Part shown: positions 8,271 to 20,692 of the stretch, piece after piece | Position numbering within the stretch: the first letter of the stretch is position 1 | Layout of the letters: each line of letters starts with the position of its first letter | NCBI RefSeq assembly: GCF_009711205.1 | Contig: NZ_WMIG01000001.1 | Coordinates: 496,001-560,000, forward strand | Direction of reading: 5' to 3' | Source: Paracoccus litorisediminis | Lineage (GTDB): Bacteria; Pseudomonadota; Alphaproteobacteria; Rhodobacterales; Rhodobacteraceae | DNA: 64,000 bases | The notes under the pieces: model-generated | What the model was told of the DNA's origin: nothing | Databases searched by the model: none | The model's input: only the letters and a program-made list of their open reading frames with translations | Made by a program: the position numbers and the translations under genes

Positions 8271-9677
8271 ATGACAAAGACCCGCATCGAACACGATCTG
8301 CTTGGCGATCGCGAGATTCCCGCCGATGCCTATTGGGGCGTCCATACGCTGCGCGCGGTCGAGAATTTCCCGATCTCGGGTCGCAAGGTCGGCGAGATCC
8401 CCGAACTGGTCTGCGCACTGGCCGCGATCAAGCAAGCCGCCGCACTGGCCAATGCCGATCTGGGCCTGCTCTCGGCTGAGCGTCGCGACGCCATCGTCGC
8501 CGCCTGCGAGGAAATCCGCTCGGGCAAGCTGCATGATCAGTTCGTCGTCGACCAGATCCAGGGCGGCGCGGGCACGTCGACCAACATGAATGCCAACGAG
8601 GTCATCGCCAACCGCGCCCTCGAAATCATGGGTCACCAGAAGGGCGAGTTCAAATATCTGCACCCGAACGAACATGTGAACATGAGCCAGTCGACCAATG
8701 ACGTCTATCCGACGTCGCTGCGTCTGGCCTCGTGGAAGGGTCTGCAGAAGCTGATCGCCCAGCTTGCCTCGCTGCGCGGTGCATTTGAGGTGAAAGGCGC
8801 CGAGTTCCAGGACATTCTGAAGATGGGTCGCACCCAGCTGCAGGAAGCCGTTCCGATGACCTTGGGTCAGGAATTCAACGCCTTCGCCATCACCATCGGC
8901 GAAGATGAGTTGCGCTTGGCCGAAGCCGCCCAGCTGATCTGCGAGATCAACCTTGGCGCCACCGCCATCGGCACCGGCATCACCGCCCACCCGGAATATG
9001 CCGAGCGCGTCCGCGCCCGTCTGGCCGAAATCACCGTGATCCCGGTCGTCACCGCCCCCGATCTGGTCGAAGCCACGCAGGACTGCGGCGCATTCGTGCA
9101 GACCTCGGGCGTGCTGAAGCGCGTCGCGGTCAAGATCTCGAAGATCTGCAACGACCTGCGGCTGCTGTCCTCGGGCCCGCGCGCCGGCTTCAATGAGATC
9201 AACCTGCCCGCCAAGCAGGCCGGTTCCTCGATCATGCCGGGCAAGGTCAACCCAGTCATCCCCGAGGTGATGAACCAGATCTGCTTCGAGGTCATCGGTA
9301 ACGATGTCACCATCACCATGGCAGCCGAGGGTGGCCAGTTGCAGCTGAACGCCTTTGAGCCGGTCATCGCCTACAGCATGTTCCGTTCGGTCGACCATCT
9401 GGTCGCCGGTCTGGCGACGCTGGAACACAATTGCGTGCGCGGCATCACCGCCAATCGCGACGTGCTGAAGGAAACCGTGCGCCGTTCGATCGGTATCGTC
9501 ACCGCGCTGAACCCCTATATCGGCTATGCAGCGGCGACCGAGGTCGCGACCGAGGCCCACCTGACCGGCCGTGGCGTCTATGAGCTGGTTCTGGAAAAGG
9601 GCCTGCTGCCCAAGGACCGTCTGGACGAAATCCTGCGCCCCGAGACCCTGACCCGCCCCGTCCTGTTCGTGGCGTAA
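8271..9677 (+). CDS. aspA: Aspartate ammonia-lyase
   Basis: Aspartase interconverts L-aspartate with fumarate and ammonium. The 468-aa product belongs to the fumarase/aspartase superfamily. It has the superfamily signature GSSIMPGKVNPV around residue 320 and the substrate-loop sequence STNDVYPTS around residue 143. Choice of aspartase over class II fumarase rests on features such as HDLLGDREIPADAYWGVHT at the N-terminus and on length. An in-frame ATG at 8247 would add eight unconserved residues; 8271 follows GAGGTAAAC and matches the family start. The gene stands alone, facing a convergent LysR gene. It supplies fumarate to the TCA cycle. Confidence 0.93.
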   Translation: MTKTRIEHDLLGDREIPADAYWGVHTLRAVENFPISGRKVGEIPELVCALAAIKQAAALANADLGLLSAERRDAIVAACEEIRSGKLHDQFVVDQIQGGAGTSTNMNANEVIANRALEIMGHQKGEFKYLHPNEHVNMSQSTNDVYPTSLRLASWKGLQKLIAQLASLRGAFEVKGAEFQDILKMGRTQLQEAVPMTLGQEFNAFAITIGEDELRLAEAAQLICEINLGATAIGTGITAHPEYAERVRARLAEITVIPVVTAPDLVEATQDCGAFVQTSGVLKRVAVKISKICNDLRLLSSGPRAGFNEINLPAKQAGSSIMPGKVNPVIPEVMNQICFEVIGNDVTITMAAEGGQLQLNAFEPVIAYSMFRSVDHLVAGLATLEHNCVRGITANRDVLKETVRRSIGIVTALNPYIGYAAATEVATEAHLTGRGVYELVLEKGLLPKDRLDEILRPETLTRPVLFVA

Positions 9678-9707
9678 CCCCGTCCCCTGCCCCCAGGGGT
9701 CCAGCGG

Positions 9708-9726
9708 CCCCGGCTTTCAGCCGGGG
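9708..9726. terminator. Hairpin terminator between aspA and a convergent LysR gene
   Basis: CCCCGGCT (9708-9715) and AGCCGGGG (9719-9726) form a perfect 8-bp stem with a 3-nt loop, followed on the plus strand by a T-rich stretch (tcgctttctatttc). It lies 30 nt after the aspA stop and overlaps the last codons and stop (9717-9719) of the opposing LysR gene. Confidence 0.6.
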
Positions 9727-10601
9727 TCGCTTTCTATTTCATCCAGTAGAAACGCCCGGAACTTGCGGATCGCGGGGCGGTTCTTGCGGCCCTGCGGATA
9801 GACCAGCCAATAGCCCCGCCCGTTTTGCGAGACCTGCGGAAAAGGCTGGATCAGGCTGCCCGTTGCCAGCTCATAGCGGAAAAAGCGCGGCGTCAGCAGC
9901 GCGACGCCATATCCGGCCAGCGCCGCCCGCGCCTCGTGCAGGTCGGTCGACAGCGTCAGCCCGGCGCGCGGCGGACAATCGGGATAATCCAGACCGGCTT
10001 CGCGCATCCAGACGCCCCAGTTCGGGTCGCTGGCATCCAGCAGCGGCATCCGCAGCAGATCGGCGGGATCGCGCAATTCGTGCTTCTTGGCCAGTTCCGG
10101 CGTCAGCATGGGCGTGTATTCGACATGCATCAGGAAATGCGCGGTCAGGCCCGGCCAGTCGCCATCCCCCGCCCGGATCGCCACGCTGACATCCTCTCGC
10201 GCGAAATCGACCAGATTGTCGCTGGTCTCCAGTCGCACGGCCAGATTGGGCTGCTGCATCTGGAACTTGCCCAGACGCGGCGACAGCCACGCCCCCGCCA
10301 ACGTCGGCACGGTCGAGATCGACAGGGTTGACACAGCATCCGCCGAGGGTGCCGAATAGGTCTCGCGCAGCAGGTCAAAGGCCTCGATCGTCGGGCGGGC
10401 GAACAGTGCCCCGGTCTCGGTCATGGCGATCTCGCGCGTCTTGCGCAGGAACAAGGCGACGCCCAGCCGTTCCTCCAGCAAGCGGATCTGGTAGCTGACG
10501 GCGGCCTGCGTCATGCCCAGCTCCTCCGCGGCGCGGGTGAAACTCAGGTGACGGGCGACGGCCTCGAAGGCGCGCAATGCGGCAAGCGGCGGGATCGACA
10601 T
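9717..10601 (-). CDS. LysR-family regulator, GcvA-like
   Basis: This 294-aa LysR regulator has an N-terminal HTH (residues 3-60: PPLAALRAFEAVARHLSFTR, then AAEELGMTQAAVSYQIRLLE) in the form typical of the GcvA/AmpR branch, followed by an effector domain. GcvA controls glycine cleavage in E. coli, but family members serve many targets and no gcv genes are present here. It is divergent from a small DUF1127-like gene across about 100 nt. Palindromes in that space (10600-10674) are candidate binding sites. A 15-bp palindrome covers its own start codon, consistent with autoregulation. Confidence 0.85.
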   Translation of the reverse strand: MSIPPLAALRAFEAVARHLSFTRAAEELGMTQAAVSYQIRLLEERLGVALFLRKTREIAMTETGALFARPTIEAFDLLRETYSAPSADAVSTLSISTVPTLAGAWLSPRLGKFQMQQPNLAVRLETSDNLVDFAREDVSVAIRAGDGDWPGLTAHFLMHVEYTPMLTPELAKKHELRDPADLLRMPLLDASDPNWGVWMREAGLDYPDCPPRAGLTLSTDLHEARAALAGYGVALLTPRFFRYELATGSLIQPFPQVSQNGRGYWLVYPQGRKNRPAIRKFRAFLLDEIESDPG

Positions 10602-10674
10602 AAGGCGGCCTTATGGATGCGTGCTGAGGCTTTGTTGGTCAAAGCGCGCGAACAGTAGCACCTTGGAATTCCAA
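10600..10674. promoter_or_regulatory. Candidate LysR operators between the GcvA-like gene and a DUF1127-like gene
   Basis: ATAAGG-cgg-CCTTAT (10600-10614) is a perfect palindrome spanning the start codon of the LysR gene. TTGGAATTCCAA (10663-10674) is a perfect 12-bp palindrome. TTGTTGG (10632-10638) is repeated inverted as CCAACAA (10671-10677). LysR proteins usually bind paired dyad sites in such divergent spaces. Assignment to this regulator is inferred from position. Confidence 0.4.
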
Positions 10675-10703
10675 CAACCACATTGCATTGCGAGGAAAAA
10701 GCA

Positions 10704-10964
10704 ATGTTTGCCAGTGCTACGAACCGGCAGCCTCAAGGGCTTGCCGACCGGCTCCTGACGCTTATCGGCCTGCGGGAGCGGGATAAACCGACCCTATGTG
10801 TCAGCGAAACCGACCGCTTCGCTGCGCTGGATGATCCGGCGACGCGAAAGGCGTTGTCGGTTCTGCCACCCCATCTGTTGCGCGACATCGGGGTCAACAC
10901 CCCCGACGACGGCCATCACGGCCAGCCGGTCGAGGGTGACGCCCTGCGCAAATACCTCTGGTAA
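10704..10964 (+). CDS. Small DUF1127-like protein
   Basis: The 86-residue product contains FAALDDPATRKALSVLPPHL followed by LRDIGV, which resembles the core of DUF1127 proteins (short Arg-rich domain with a LLRDIG motif). In alphaproteobacteria, DUF1127 proteins have been linked to phosphate, carbon and stress physiology and RNA turnover, but no role can be assigned here. The domain is divergent because the usual arginine cluster is weak. A TTG seven codons upstream is possible; ATG 10704 follows GAGGAAAAAGCA and is preferred. It is divergent from the GcvA-like LysR. Confidence 0.7.
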   Translation: MFASATNRQPQGLADRLLTLIGLRERDKPTLCVSETDRFAALDDPATRKALSVLPPHLLRDIGVNTPDDGHHGQPVEGDALRKYLW

Positions 10965-10968
10965 GGGC

Positions 10969-12524
<1,556 letters not shown>

Positions 12525-12623
12525 AAGTTTTATGCAATCTGGCGGATTTTTCGCGCGGATTAACCGGAGATTCGGAATTGTCCTTCAAGGTCGTCACAGA
12601 ACAGACCTAGAACGGATGAACCG

Positions 12624-13145
12624 ATGCCTCAGCCCCAGCACAGTCCGGTTCGGCCGGTGCCCGCCCTGCGGCCCGCGCCCGCCGTGGCGCGCACCGATGC
12701 CTATCTGGAAAGCCTGCAATTGCTTGAGCGGCTTCACCGGCTGCTTCAGGATATCATCAAGGACGAGTTCGAGCGGCTGGGCCGCGCCGATCTGACCCCG
12801 GTTCAGGCGCTGCTGATCTACAACCTTGGCGGCTCCGAGGTGACGGCGGGCGAACTGCGCACGCGCGGCATGTATCAGGGCTCGAATGTCAGCTACAACC
12901 TGAAGAAGCTGGTCGAGCTGGGCTATGTCAGTCATGAGCGCTGCGACATGGACCGCCGCGCGGTCCGGGTCCGCCTGACCCATGAGGGGCAAGAGGTCCG
13001 CGACCGCGTGACCGAGCTGTTCGCCCGCCATGCCGCCGGGTTGGCGATGTCAGGCGTGCTGGACGACCCGGCGATCGAGGAGGTGAACCTGCAATGGCGC
13101 CGGATCGAGCGCTACTGGCTGGAACAAATCCGCTACATCTATTGA
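12624..13145 (+). CDS. MarR-type winged-helix regulator, LdtR-like
   Basis: The 173-aa protein has a Pro/Ala-rich N-terminus of about 25 residues and then a MarR-type winged helix. That comprises LTPVQALLIYNLGGSEVTAG and MYQGSNVSYNLKKLVELGYV as recognition helix, then the wing with DMDRRAVRVRLT. The pattern resembles LdtR-type regulators of Rhizobiales, which control cell-wall L,D-transpeptidase genes. No such gene is nearby, so the target is unknown. An ATG and upstream purine-rich AACGGATG context are acceptable. It is a single gene, convergent with gloA. Confidence 0.75.
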   Translation: MPQPQHSPVRPVPALRPAPAVARTDAYLESLQLLERLHRLLQDIIKDEFERLGRADLTPVQALLIYNLGGSEVTAGELRTRGMYQGSNVSYNLKKLVELGYVSHERCDMDRRAVRVRLTHEGQEVRDRVTELFARHAAGLAMSGVLDDPAIEEVNLQWRRIERYWLEQIRYIY

Positions 13146-13190
13146 CGCGCGGGGTTGGCCCGCCGGTCCCCTGACCGGCAGGCCGGGCGC

Positions 13191-13616
13191 TTACCAGTGG
13201 CCGGTATTCGGCATGCTGGCCCAAGGCTCCTGCGGCGGCAGATGCCCGTCCTGCAGCAGTTCGATGGACACGTTGTCGGGGCTGCGGACAAAGGCCATGT
13301 GGCCGTCGCGCGGCGGGCGGTTGATGGTGATGCCCGCATCCATCAGCTTCTGGCACAGGTCGTAGATATTCTCGACGCGGTAGGCCAGATGGCCGAAATG
13401 GCGGCTGTCCGAGGGCAGGCCTTCGTCCCCGTCCCAGTTATAGGTCAGCTCGACCGGGCAGTCGGGCTGGTCGGGCGGAGCCATGAAGACCAGCGAGAAG
13501 CGGCCCTTGTCATTGTCGATGCGGCGAATCTCCTCAAGACCGAGCAGCCGATAGAAGGCCATCGACTTTTCCAGATCGAGGACGCGCACCATGGTATGCA
13601 GGTAGCGGATTGGCAT
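13191..13616 (-). CDS. gloA: Lactoylglutathione lyase (glyoxalase I)
   Basis: Glyoxalase I converts the methylglyoxal-glutathione hemithioacetal to S-lactoylglutathione. The 141-aa product is a standard two-module betaalphabetabetabeta protein. Metal ligands are visible: His7 (LHTMVRV), a Glu near residue 56 (VELTYNW), a His near 74 (HFGHLAYRV) and a Glu near 120 (SIELLQDG). AGGGAG precedes the ATG. It is a single gene, convergent with the MarR gene and divergent from otnK. Confidence 0.95.
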   Translation of the reverse strand: MPIRYLHTMVRVLDLEKSMAFYRLLGLEEIRRIDNDKGRFSLVFMAPPDQPDCPVELTYNWDGDEGLPSDSRHFGHLAYRVENIYDLCQKLMDAGITINRPPRDGHMAFVRSPDNVSIELLQDGHLPPQEPWASMPNTGHW

Positions 13617-13857
13617 AGCGGAACTCCCTTGCTTTCAGTGGGCAATTTGGCAGCTTGTCCGCCGTACGGCAACGGCGGGGCGGCGATGAAATATGCGGTC
13701 ATCGGCGCGACCGCGCGCTGCATCCAATCACGTCAATCCATACCCCGCACCGTCGCTTTGGCAGAAATGACAGCCCGGCCAGATCAATCCCTGCGCCCGC
13801 GTTGACCTGCGGCTGCGGCTCGGCTCTTAATCCTCCCGGAGCAAAGAGGAGGGGAAC

Positions 13858-15123
13858 ATGGCCGTCATACTGGGTGCCATTGCGGATGATTTTACCGGCG
13901 CGACCGATCTGTGCAGCACATGGGTCAAGGCCGGGCTGCGCGTGGTGCAGATGATCGGCCTGCCCGCCACATCGGATCTGCCACCGGATACCGATGCCGT
14001 CGTGGTCGCGTTGAAATCCCGCACCATCCCGGCAGATGAGGCCGTGTCGCAATCGCTGGCCGCGCTGGAATGGCTGCAAGCCCTTGGCGTGCGGCAGGTG
14101 CTGTTCAAATATTGCTCGACCTTCGATTCGACGCCTGAGGGCAATATCGGACCGGTGACGGATGCGCTGCTGGATGCGATGGGGCTGGATTTCACCGTCG
14201 TCTCGCCCGCTTTCCCGGCGAATGGCCGCACCATCTACAAGGGCAACCTGTTCGTGGGCGACCTGCCCTTGGCGGAAAGCTCGATGAAGGATCATCCGCT
14301 GACGCCGATGCGTGATTCCAGCCTCATCCGGCTGATGCAGGCGCAATCGCGCGGCCGCGCCGGGCTGGTGCCGCTGCAGACCGTCCGGCAGGGCGCGGAC
14401 GCCATCCGCGCCGGGTTCGACGATCTGCGCAAACAGGGGTTCCGTTACGGCGTGCCCGATGCGGTCGAGGATCAGGACATGCTGGCGCTTGGCCGGGCGC
14501 TGGACGGGATGGCGCTGGTCACCGGCGGCTCGGCAGTGGCGATGGGCCTGCCGCAGAACCTGCGTGACAGCGGTGCGCTGGGGGCGGCGGCGCGCCCGGC
14601 CTTGCCCAAGGCCGTCGGGAGGGCTGCGGTGCTGGCGGGCAGCTGCTCGGCGGCGACGCGCGGCCAGATCGCCCATGTCGCCCAGCTCTGGCCCAGCTAC
14701 CGCGTCGATCTGGACCATATTGCCGCCGGCACCGATGTCGCGACCGAGGCGCTGGACTGGGCGCAGGCCCAAAGCGGCCCGATTCTGATCTATGGCTCAT
14801 CGGACCCCGAGGAAGTCGCCGAAAACCAGCGCCGCTATGGGCGCATGCAGGCGGGCGAGATGATGGAGCGCGCCTTGGCCGCCATCGCCTGTGGGCTGGT
14901 CGACCGGGGCTTTGCCCGTCTGGTCGTGGCCGGGGGCGAGACCTCGGGCGCGGTGATCTCGGCCCTGGGCGTCGACCGCCTTGCCATCGGTCCCGAAGTC
15001 AGCCCCGGCGTGCCGTGGTGCGGGGCGAAAGGCATGGGCCGCGATCTGGCGCTGTGCCTGAAATCGGGAAATTTCGGCGGGCCCGACATGTTCCCCCGCG
15101 CGCTGGAGATGCTGGATGTCTGA
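13858..15123 (+). CDS. otnK: 3-oxo-tetronate kinase
   Basis: This four-carbon acid-sugar kinase phosphorylates 3-oxo-tetronate (from D-erythronate or L-threonate) to the 4-phosphate. The 421-aa product has the N-terminal DUF1537 signature AIADDFTGATDLCSTW at residues 7-22 and the C-terminal nucleotide-binding motif VVAGGETSGAVISALGVDR around residue 360. A strong AGAGGAGGGGAAC precedes the ATG. otnC overlaps its end by 8 nt, the usual pairing. The dehydrogenase (ltnD/denD) and isomerase (otnI) normally in the operon are not in the window. Confidence 0.92.
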   Translation: MAVILGAIADDFTGATDLCSTWVKAGLRVVQMIGLPATSDLPPDTDAVVVALKSRTIPADEAVSQSLAALEWLQALGVRQVLFKYCSTFDSTPEGNIGPVTDALLDAMGLDFTVVSPAFPANGRTIYKGNLFVGDLPLAESSMKDHPLTPMRDSSLIRLMQAQSRGRAGLVPLQTVRQGADAIRAGFDDLRKQGFRYGVPDAVEDQDMLALGRALDGMALVTGGSAVAMGLPQNLRDSGALGAAARPALPKAVGRAAVLAGSCSAATRGQIAHVAQLWPSYRVDLDHIAAGTDVATEALDWAQAQSGPILIYGSSDPEEVAENQRRYGRMQAGEMMERALAAIACGLVDRGFARLVVAGGETSGAVISALGVDRLAIGPEVSPGVPWCGAKGMGRDLALCLKSGNFGGPDMFPRALEMLDV

Positions 15124-15754
15124 GACGAAACAACGCGACGACATCGCCCGGCTGGCGAAATCGCTGTTCGAGCGCGGCCTGACCTTTGGTTCATCGGGGA
15201 ATATCTCGGTCCGGGTCGAGGATGGCTGGCTGATGACGCCGACCGGCTCCAGCATGGGGGCGATCGACCCGGCGCGGATCTCGCGGCTTGATCTGGCGGG
15301 GAACCTGATCTCGGGGGACAAGCCGACCAAGGAAAGCTTCCTGCACATGGCGATGTATCGCCAGCGCCCGCGCGCCGGGGCCATCGTGCATCTGCATTCG
15401 ACTCACTCCGTCGCGGTCAGTTGCCTGCAATGCGCTGACCCCCGCGACGTGCTGCCACCCCTGACCGCCTATTACGTGATGCGAGTCGGCCGCCTGCCGC
15501 TGATCCCCTATTTCGCGCCCGGAGACATGGATCTGGCCCGCGCGGTCGAGGAAATGGCCTCGGATCATCACGCGGTGTTGCTGGCAAACCACGGCCCGGT
15601 GGTCGCAGGCAAGACGCTGGAAGATGCGGTTTACGCCACCGAAGAGCTTGAAGAGACAGCAAAGCTTTTTCTGGCGCTGCGCGGCATGCAGACCCGCCCG
15701 CTGACCCCCGATCAAGTGCGCGATCTGGAAGCGCGTTTTCCGCGCGATTTTTGA
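15116..15754 (+). CDS. otnC: 3-oxo-tetronate 4-phosphate decarboxylase
   Basis: This class II aldolase-fold enzyme decarboxylates 3-oxo-tetronate 4-phosphate to dihydroxyacetone phosphate. The 212-aa product shows the phosphate-binding segment LTFGSSGNISVRV, the metal site VHLHSTHSVAVS and a third histidine region in DHHAVLLANHGPV. It overlaps otnK by 8 nt, so the two are cotranscribed and probably translationally coupled. The family also includes fuculose-phosphate aldolases; the kinase neighbour makes OtnC the better call. Confidence 0.9.
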   Translation: MSETKQRDDIARLAKSLFERGLTFGSSGNISVRVEDGWLMTPTGSSMGAIDPARISRLDLAGNLISGDKPTKESFLHMAMYRQRPRAGAIVHLHSTHSVAVSCLQCADPRDVLPPLTAYYVMRVGRLPLIPYFAPGDMDLARAVEEMASDHHAVLLANHGPVVAGKTLEDAVYATEELEETAKLFLALRGMQTRPLTPDQVRDLEARFPRDF

Positions 15755-15823
15755 TGTGGACGGGCGCAGGATGCGGGGCTAGAAGCGCCCCCCGCGACTG
15801 CTGAATACCCCTGTGGTCAAAAT

Positions 15824-15848
15824 CAAGGCCCTGCAACTGCGGGCCTTG
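15824..15848 (+). terminator. Possible terminator after otnKC; rest of the 381-nt gap
   Basis: CAAGGCCC (15824-15831) and GGGCCTTG (15841-15848) form a perfect 8-bp stem with a 9-nt loop, 70 nt after the otnC stop. There is no real U-tract after it, so efficiency is doubtful. In the remaining space to nrdH (15849-16135) I see only AT-rich NrdR-like sites and no convincing reading frame. Confidence 0.35.
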
Positions 15849-15917
15849 AATGGGCTTATCCGCACAACCCCGCGCGGAATCACCCGACAGCTTGCCTAAC
15901 GTCGAGTTCTGCGTTTG

Positions 15918-15964
15918 GACCACAAGATATGGGTAGCGAAGCACGTTCGTTGTCTATATACTGG
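15918..15964 (+). promoter_or_regulatory. Candidate pair of NrdR boxes upstream of nrdHIEF
   Basis: GTTGTCTATATACTGG (15949-15964) matches the NrdR consensus acaCwAtATaTwGtgt at its central TATATA and flanking T/G positions. A weaker copy, GACCACAAGATATGGG, lies at 15918-15933. The offset is 31 bp, three helical turns, which is the usual distance between paired NrdR boxes. They lie about 170-220 nt before nrdH. The first box is poor, so this is a candidate only. Confidence 0.35.
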
Positions 15965-16135
15965 GAAAACGCGCTGACGAGACGATGCGATTCCGGGCAA
16001 AAATCCGGACGCCCTTCAGGCGCGAATGCAACTGTAAGTAGTTCGCGATTGACTGGTTCCCGCGTGGTTTCCCGCAGGATGACCGGTCATCACCGCTGCA
16101 AGCAGGAACGTGACAGGACAAAACGAGGGACCACA

Positions 16136-16357
16136 ATGAGCATCACCGTCTATTCCAAACCCGCATGTGTTCAGTGCACCGCGACGACGCGCGCGCTTGA
16201 TGCCCGCGGGCTGGCCTATGACGTCGTGGACCTGACCGAGGACGAAGCCGCCATGCAGATGGTGACGCAGCTTGGCTACCGTCAGGCACCCGTCGTAATC
16301 GCTGGCGACGACCATTGGGCGGGCTTCCGCCCTGACATGATCGGCCGCCTTTCCTGA
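16136..16357 (+). CDS. nrdH: Glutaredoxin-like electron donor NrdH
   Basis: NrdH reduces the class Ib ribonucleotide reductase NrdE. The 73-aa product has the NrdH active site CVQC at residues 11-14 in the context VYSKPACVQC, and the C-terminal APVVIAGDDHWAGFRPDMI segment typical of NrdH rather than ordinary glutaredoxins. It is the first gene of nrdHIEF. I chose ATG 16136, after ACGAGGGACCACA, over a longer frame that begins upstream in non-coding-looking sequence. Confidence 0.95.
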   Translation: MSITVYSKPACVQCTATTRALDARGLAYDVVDLTEDEAAMQMVTQLGYRQAPVVIAGDDHWAGFRPDMIGRLS

Positions 16358-16363
16358 TTGGCC

Positions 16364-16761
16364 ATGGGCGGGCTGGTCTATTTCTCCTCCGCCTCGGGCA
16401 ATACCGCGCGCTTCGTCGCGCGGCTGGGCCTGCAGGCGGACAGAATCCCGGTCTCGCCCGCTGACGCGATGCCGGAGCCTGCCGCTCCGTTCGTACTGAT
16501 CTGCCCGACCTATGCCGATGGCGAAGGTCGGGGCGCCGTGCCGAAACAGGTCATCCACTTCCTGAACGACCCGACCCGCCGCGAGTTGCTTTGTGGGGTC
16601 ATCGCCGCCGGGAACCGGAACTTCGGCACGACCTTTGCCCTTGCGGGCAAAGTCATATCTGACAAATGCAACGTCCCCCTGCTCTATCGATTCGAGCTGG
16701 CCGGGACAGAAACCGACATCGCCCGCGTATTGGCCGGGCTGGACAAATTCTGGGGGACAGA

Positions 16762-16780
<19 letters not shown>
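16364..16780 (+). CDS. nrdI: Flavodoxin-like NrdI
   Basis: NrdI is the flavodoxin-like protein that supplies the oxidant for assembling the dimanganese-tyrosyl radical cofactor of NrdF. The 138-aa product starts with [18 protein letters not shown], the FMN phosphate-binding loop, and has [10 protein letters not shown] and [18 protein letters not shown], all NrdI hallmarks. A TTG two codons upstream (16358), directly after the nrdH stop, is also possible. It overlaps nrdE by 19 nt. Its presence implies a manganese-capable class Ib enzyme. Confidence 0.93.
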
Positions 16781-19936
<3,156 letters not shown>

Positions 19937-19941
19937 TCCTG

Positions 19942-19970
19942 ACGCCCGCCACCCGGCGGGCGTTTCCTTT
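19942..19970 (+). terminator. Intrinsic terminator of nrdHIEF
   Basis: ACGCCCGCC (19942-19950) and GGCGGGCGT (19955-19963) form a perfect 9-bp stem with loop ACCC, followed by TTTCCTTTTCC. It lies 6 nt after the nrdF stop. Confidence 0.85.
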
Positions 19971-20011
19971 TCCGCGGGCCGGGTTAAGCTGCCGCAGCGA
20001 AAGGAGCCGCC

Positions 20012-20692
20012 ATGACCCAGATCACCCTGCTTGCAGGCCGCGTTGCGCCCTTGCCCGGATCGGACCGGCTAAGTGGCATCGACAAGCGCCCGGTCGACCG
20101 CCCGCTGATGCTGGGCCATCAGGGGTTTCAGGGCGATGAGCAGGCCGATCTGCGCGTGCATGGCGGGGTGGAAAAGGCCGTGCATCACTATCCCCTCGAC
20201 CATTACGCGGCATGGCGCGCCGATCTGGGGCCGCTACCCCTGCTGGACGCGCCGGGGGCCTTTGGCGAGAATGTCTCGACCCTTGGCCTGACCGAGGCGG
20301 ATGTCGCGGTGGGCGATATTTTCCGGCTGGGCGGCGCGCTGGTTCAGGTCAGTCAGGGACGGCAGCCCTGCTGGAAGCTGACCCAGCGGCTTGGCGTCGC
20401 GGACATGGCGCGGCGCGTACAGGGGACCGGGCGCACCGGCTGGTATTACCGGGTACTTGAACCGGGGATGGTTGCACCGGGGGACCGGACTCTGCGGATC
20501 GACCGGATCGCCCCGGAATGGACGCTGCGCCGGATCTGGCATGCATTCTACATCGACCGTCTGAATCCCGAGGAGTTGCGGGGCATCGCCGCGCTGGAGG
20601 TTCTGGCCGAAGGCTGGCGGCGCCATGCCCTGCGTCGGCTGGAAAGTGGCCGGGTCGAGGATTGGACCAAACGGCTGGAGGGCAGCGCATGA
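20012..20692 (+). CDS. MOSC domain protein, YiiM-like
   Basis: MOSC proteins are related to the molybdenum cofactor sulfurase C-terminus. YiiM-type members help detoxify N-hydroxylated base analogues in E. coli. The 226-aa product carries the MOSC core with RVHGGVEKAVHHYPLDHYAA, GAFGENVSTLGL and the conserved cysteine in GRQPCWKLTQRLG. A C-terminal 3-alpha domain follows (about residues 165-205). Its stop overlaps the start of pdxY (ATGA at 20689-20692), so the two are translationally coupled. The physiological substrate is uncertain. Confidence 0.85.
   Translation: MTQITLLAGRVAPLPGSDRLSGIDKRPVDRPLMLGHQGFQGDEQADLRVHGGVEKAVHHYPLDHYAAWRADLGPLPLLDAPGAFGENVSTLGLTEADVAVGDIFRLGGALVQVSQGRQPCWKLTQRLGVADMARRVQGTGRTGWYYRVLEPGMVAPGDRTLRIDRIAPEWTLRRIWHAFYIDRLNPEELRGIAALEVLAEGWRRHALRRLESGRVEDWTKRLEGSA

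Noticed and set aside
13686..13805. A 39-codon frame beginning MKYAVIGATA upstream of otnK, resembling a dehydrogenase N-terminus
   Set aside because: The similarity stops after about ten residues, the rest is unconserved-looking and no good ribosome site precedes it. It may be a remnant, but cannot be supported.
16040..16135. An additional small gene just before nrdH in the same frame
   Set aside because: The in-frame extension from 15929 has low-complexity, unconserved sequence; NrdH has its natural start at 16136.
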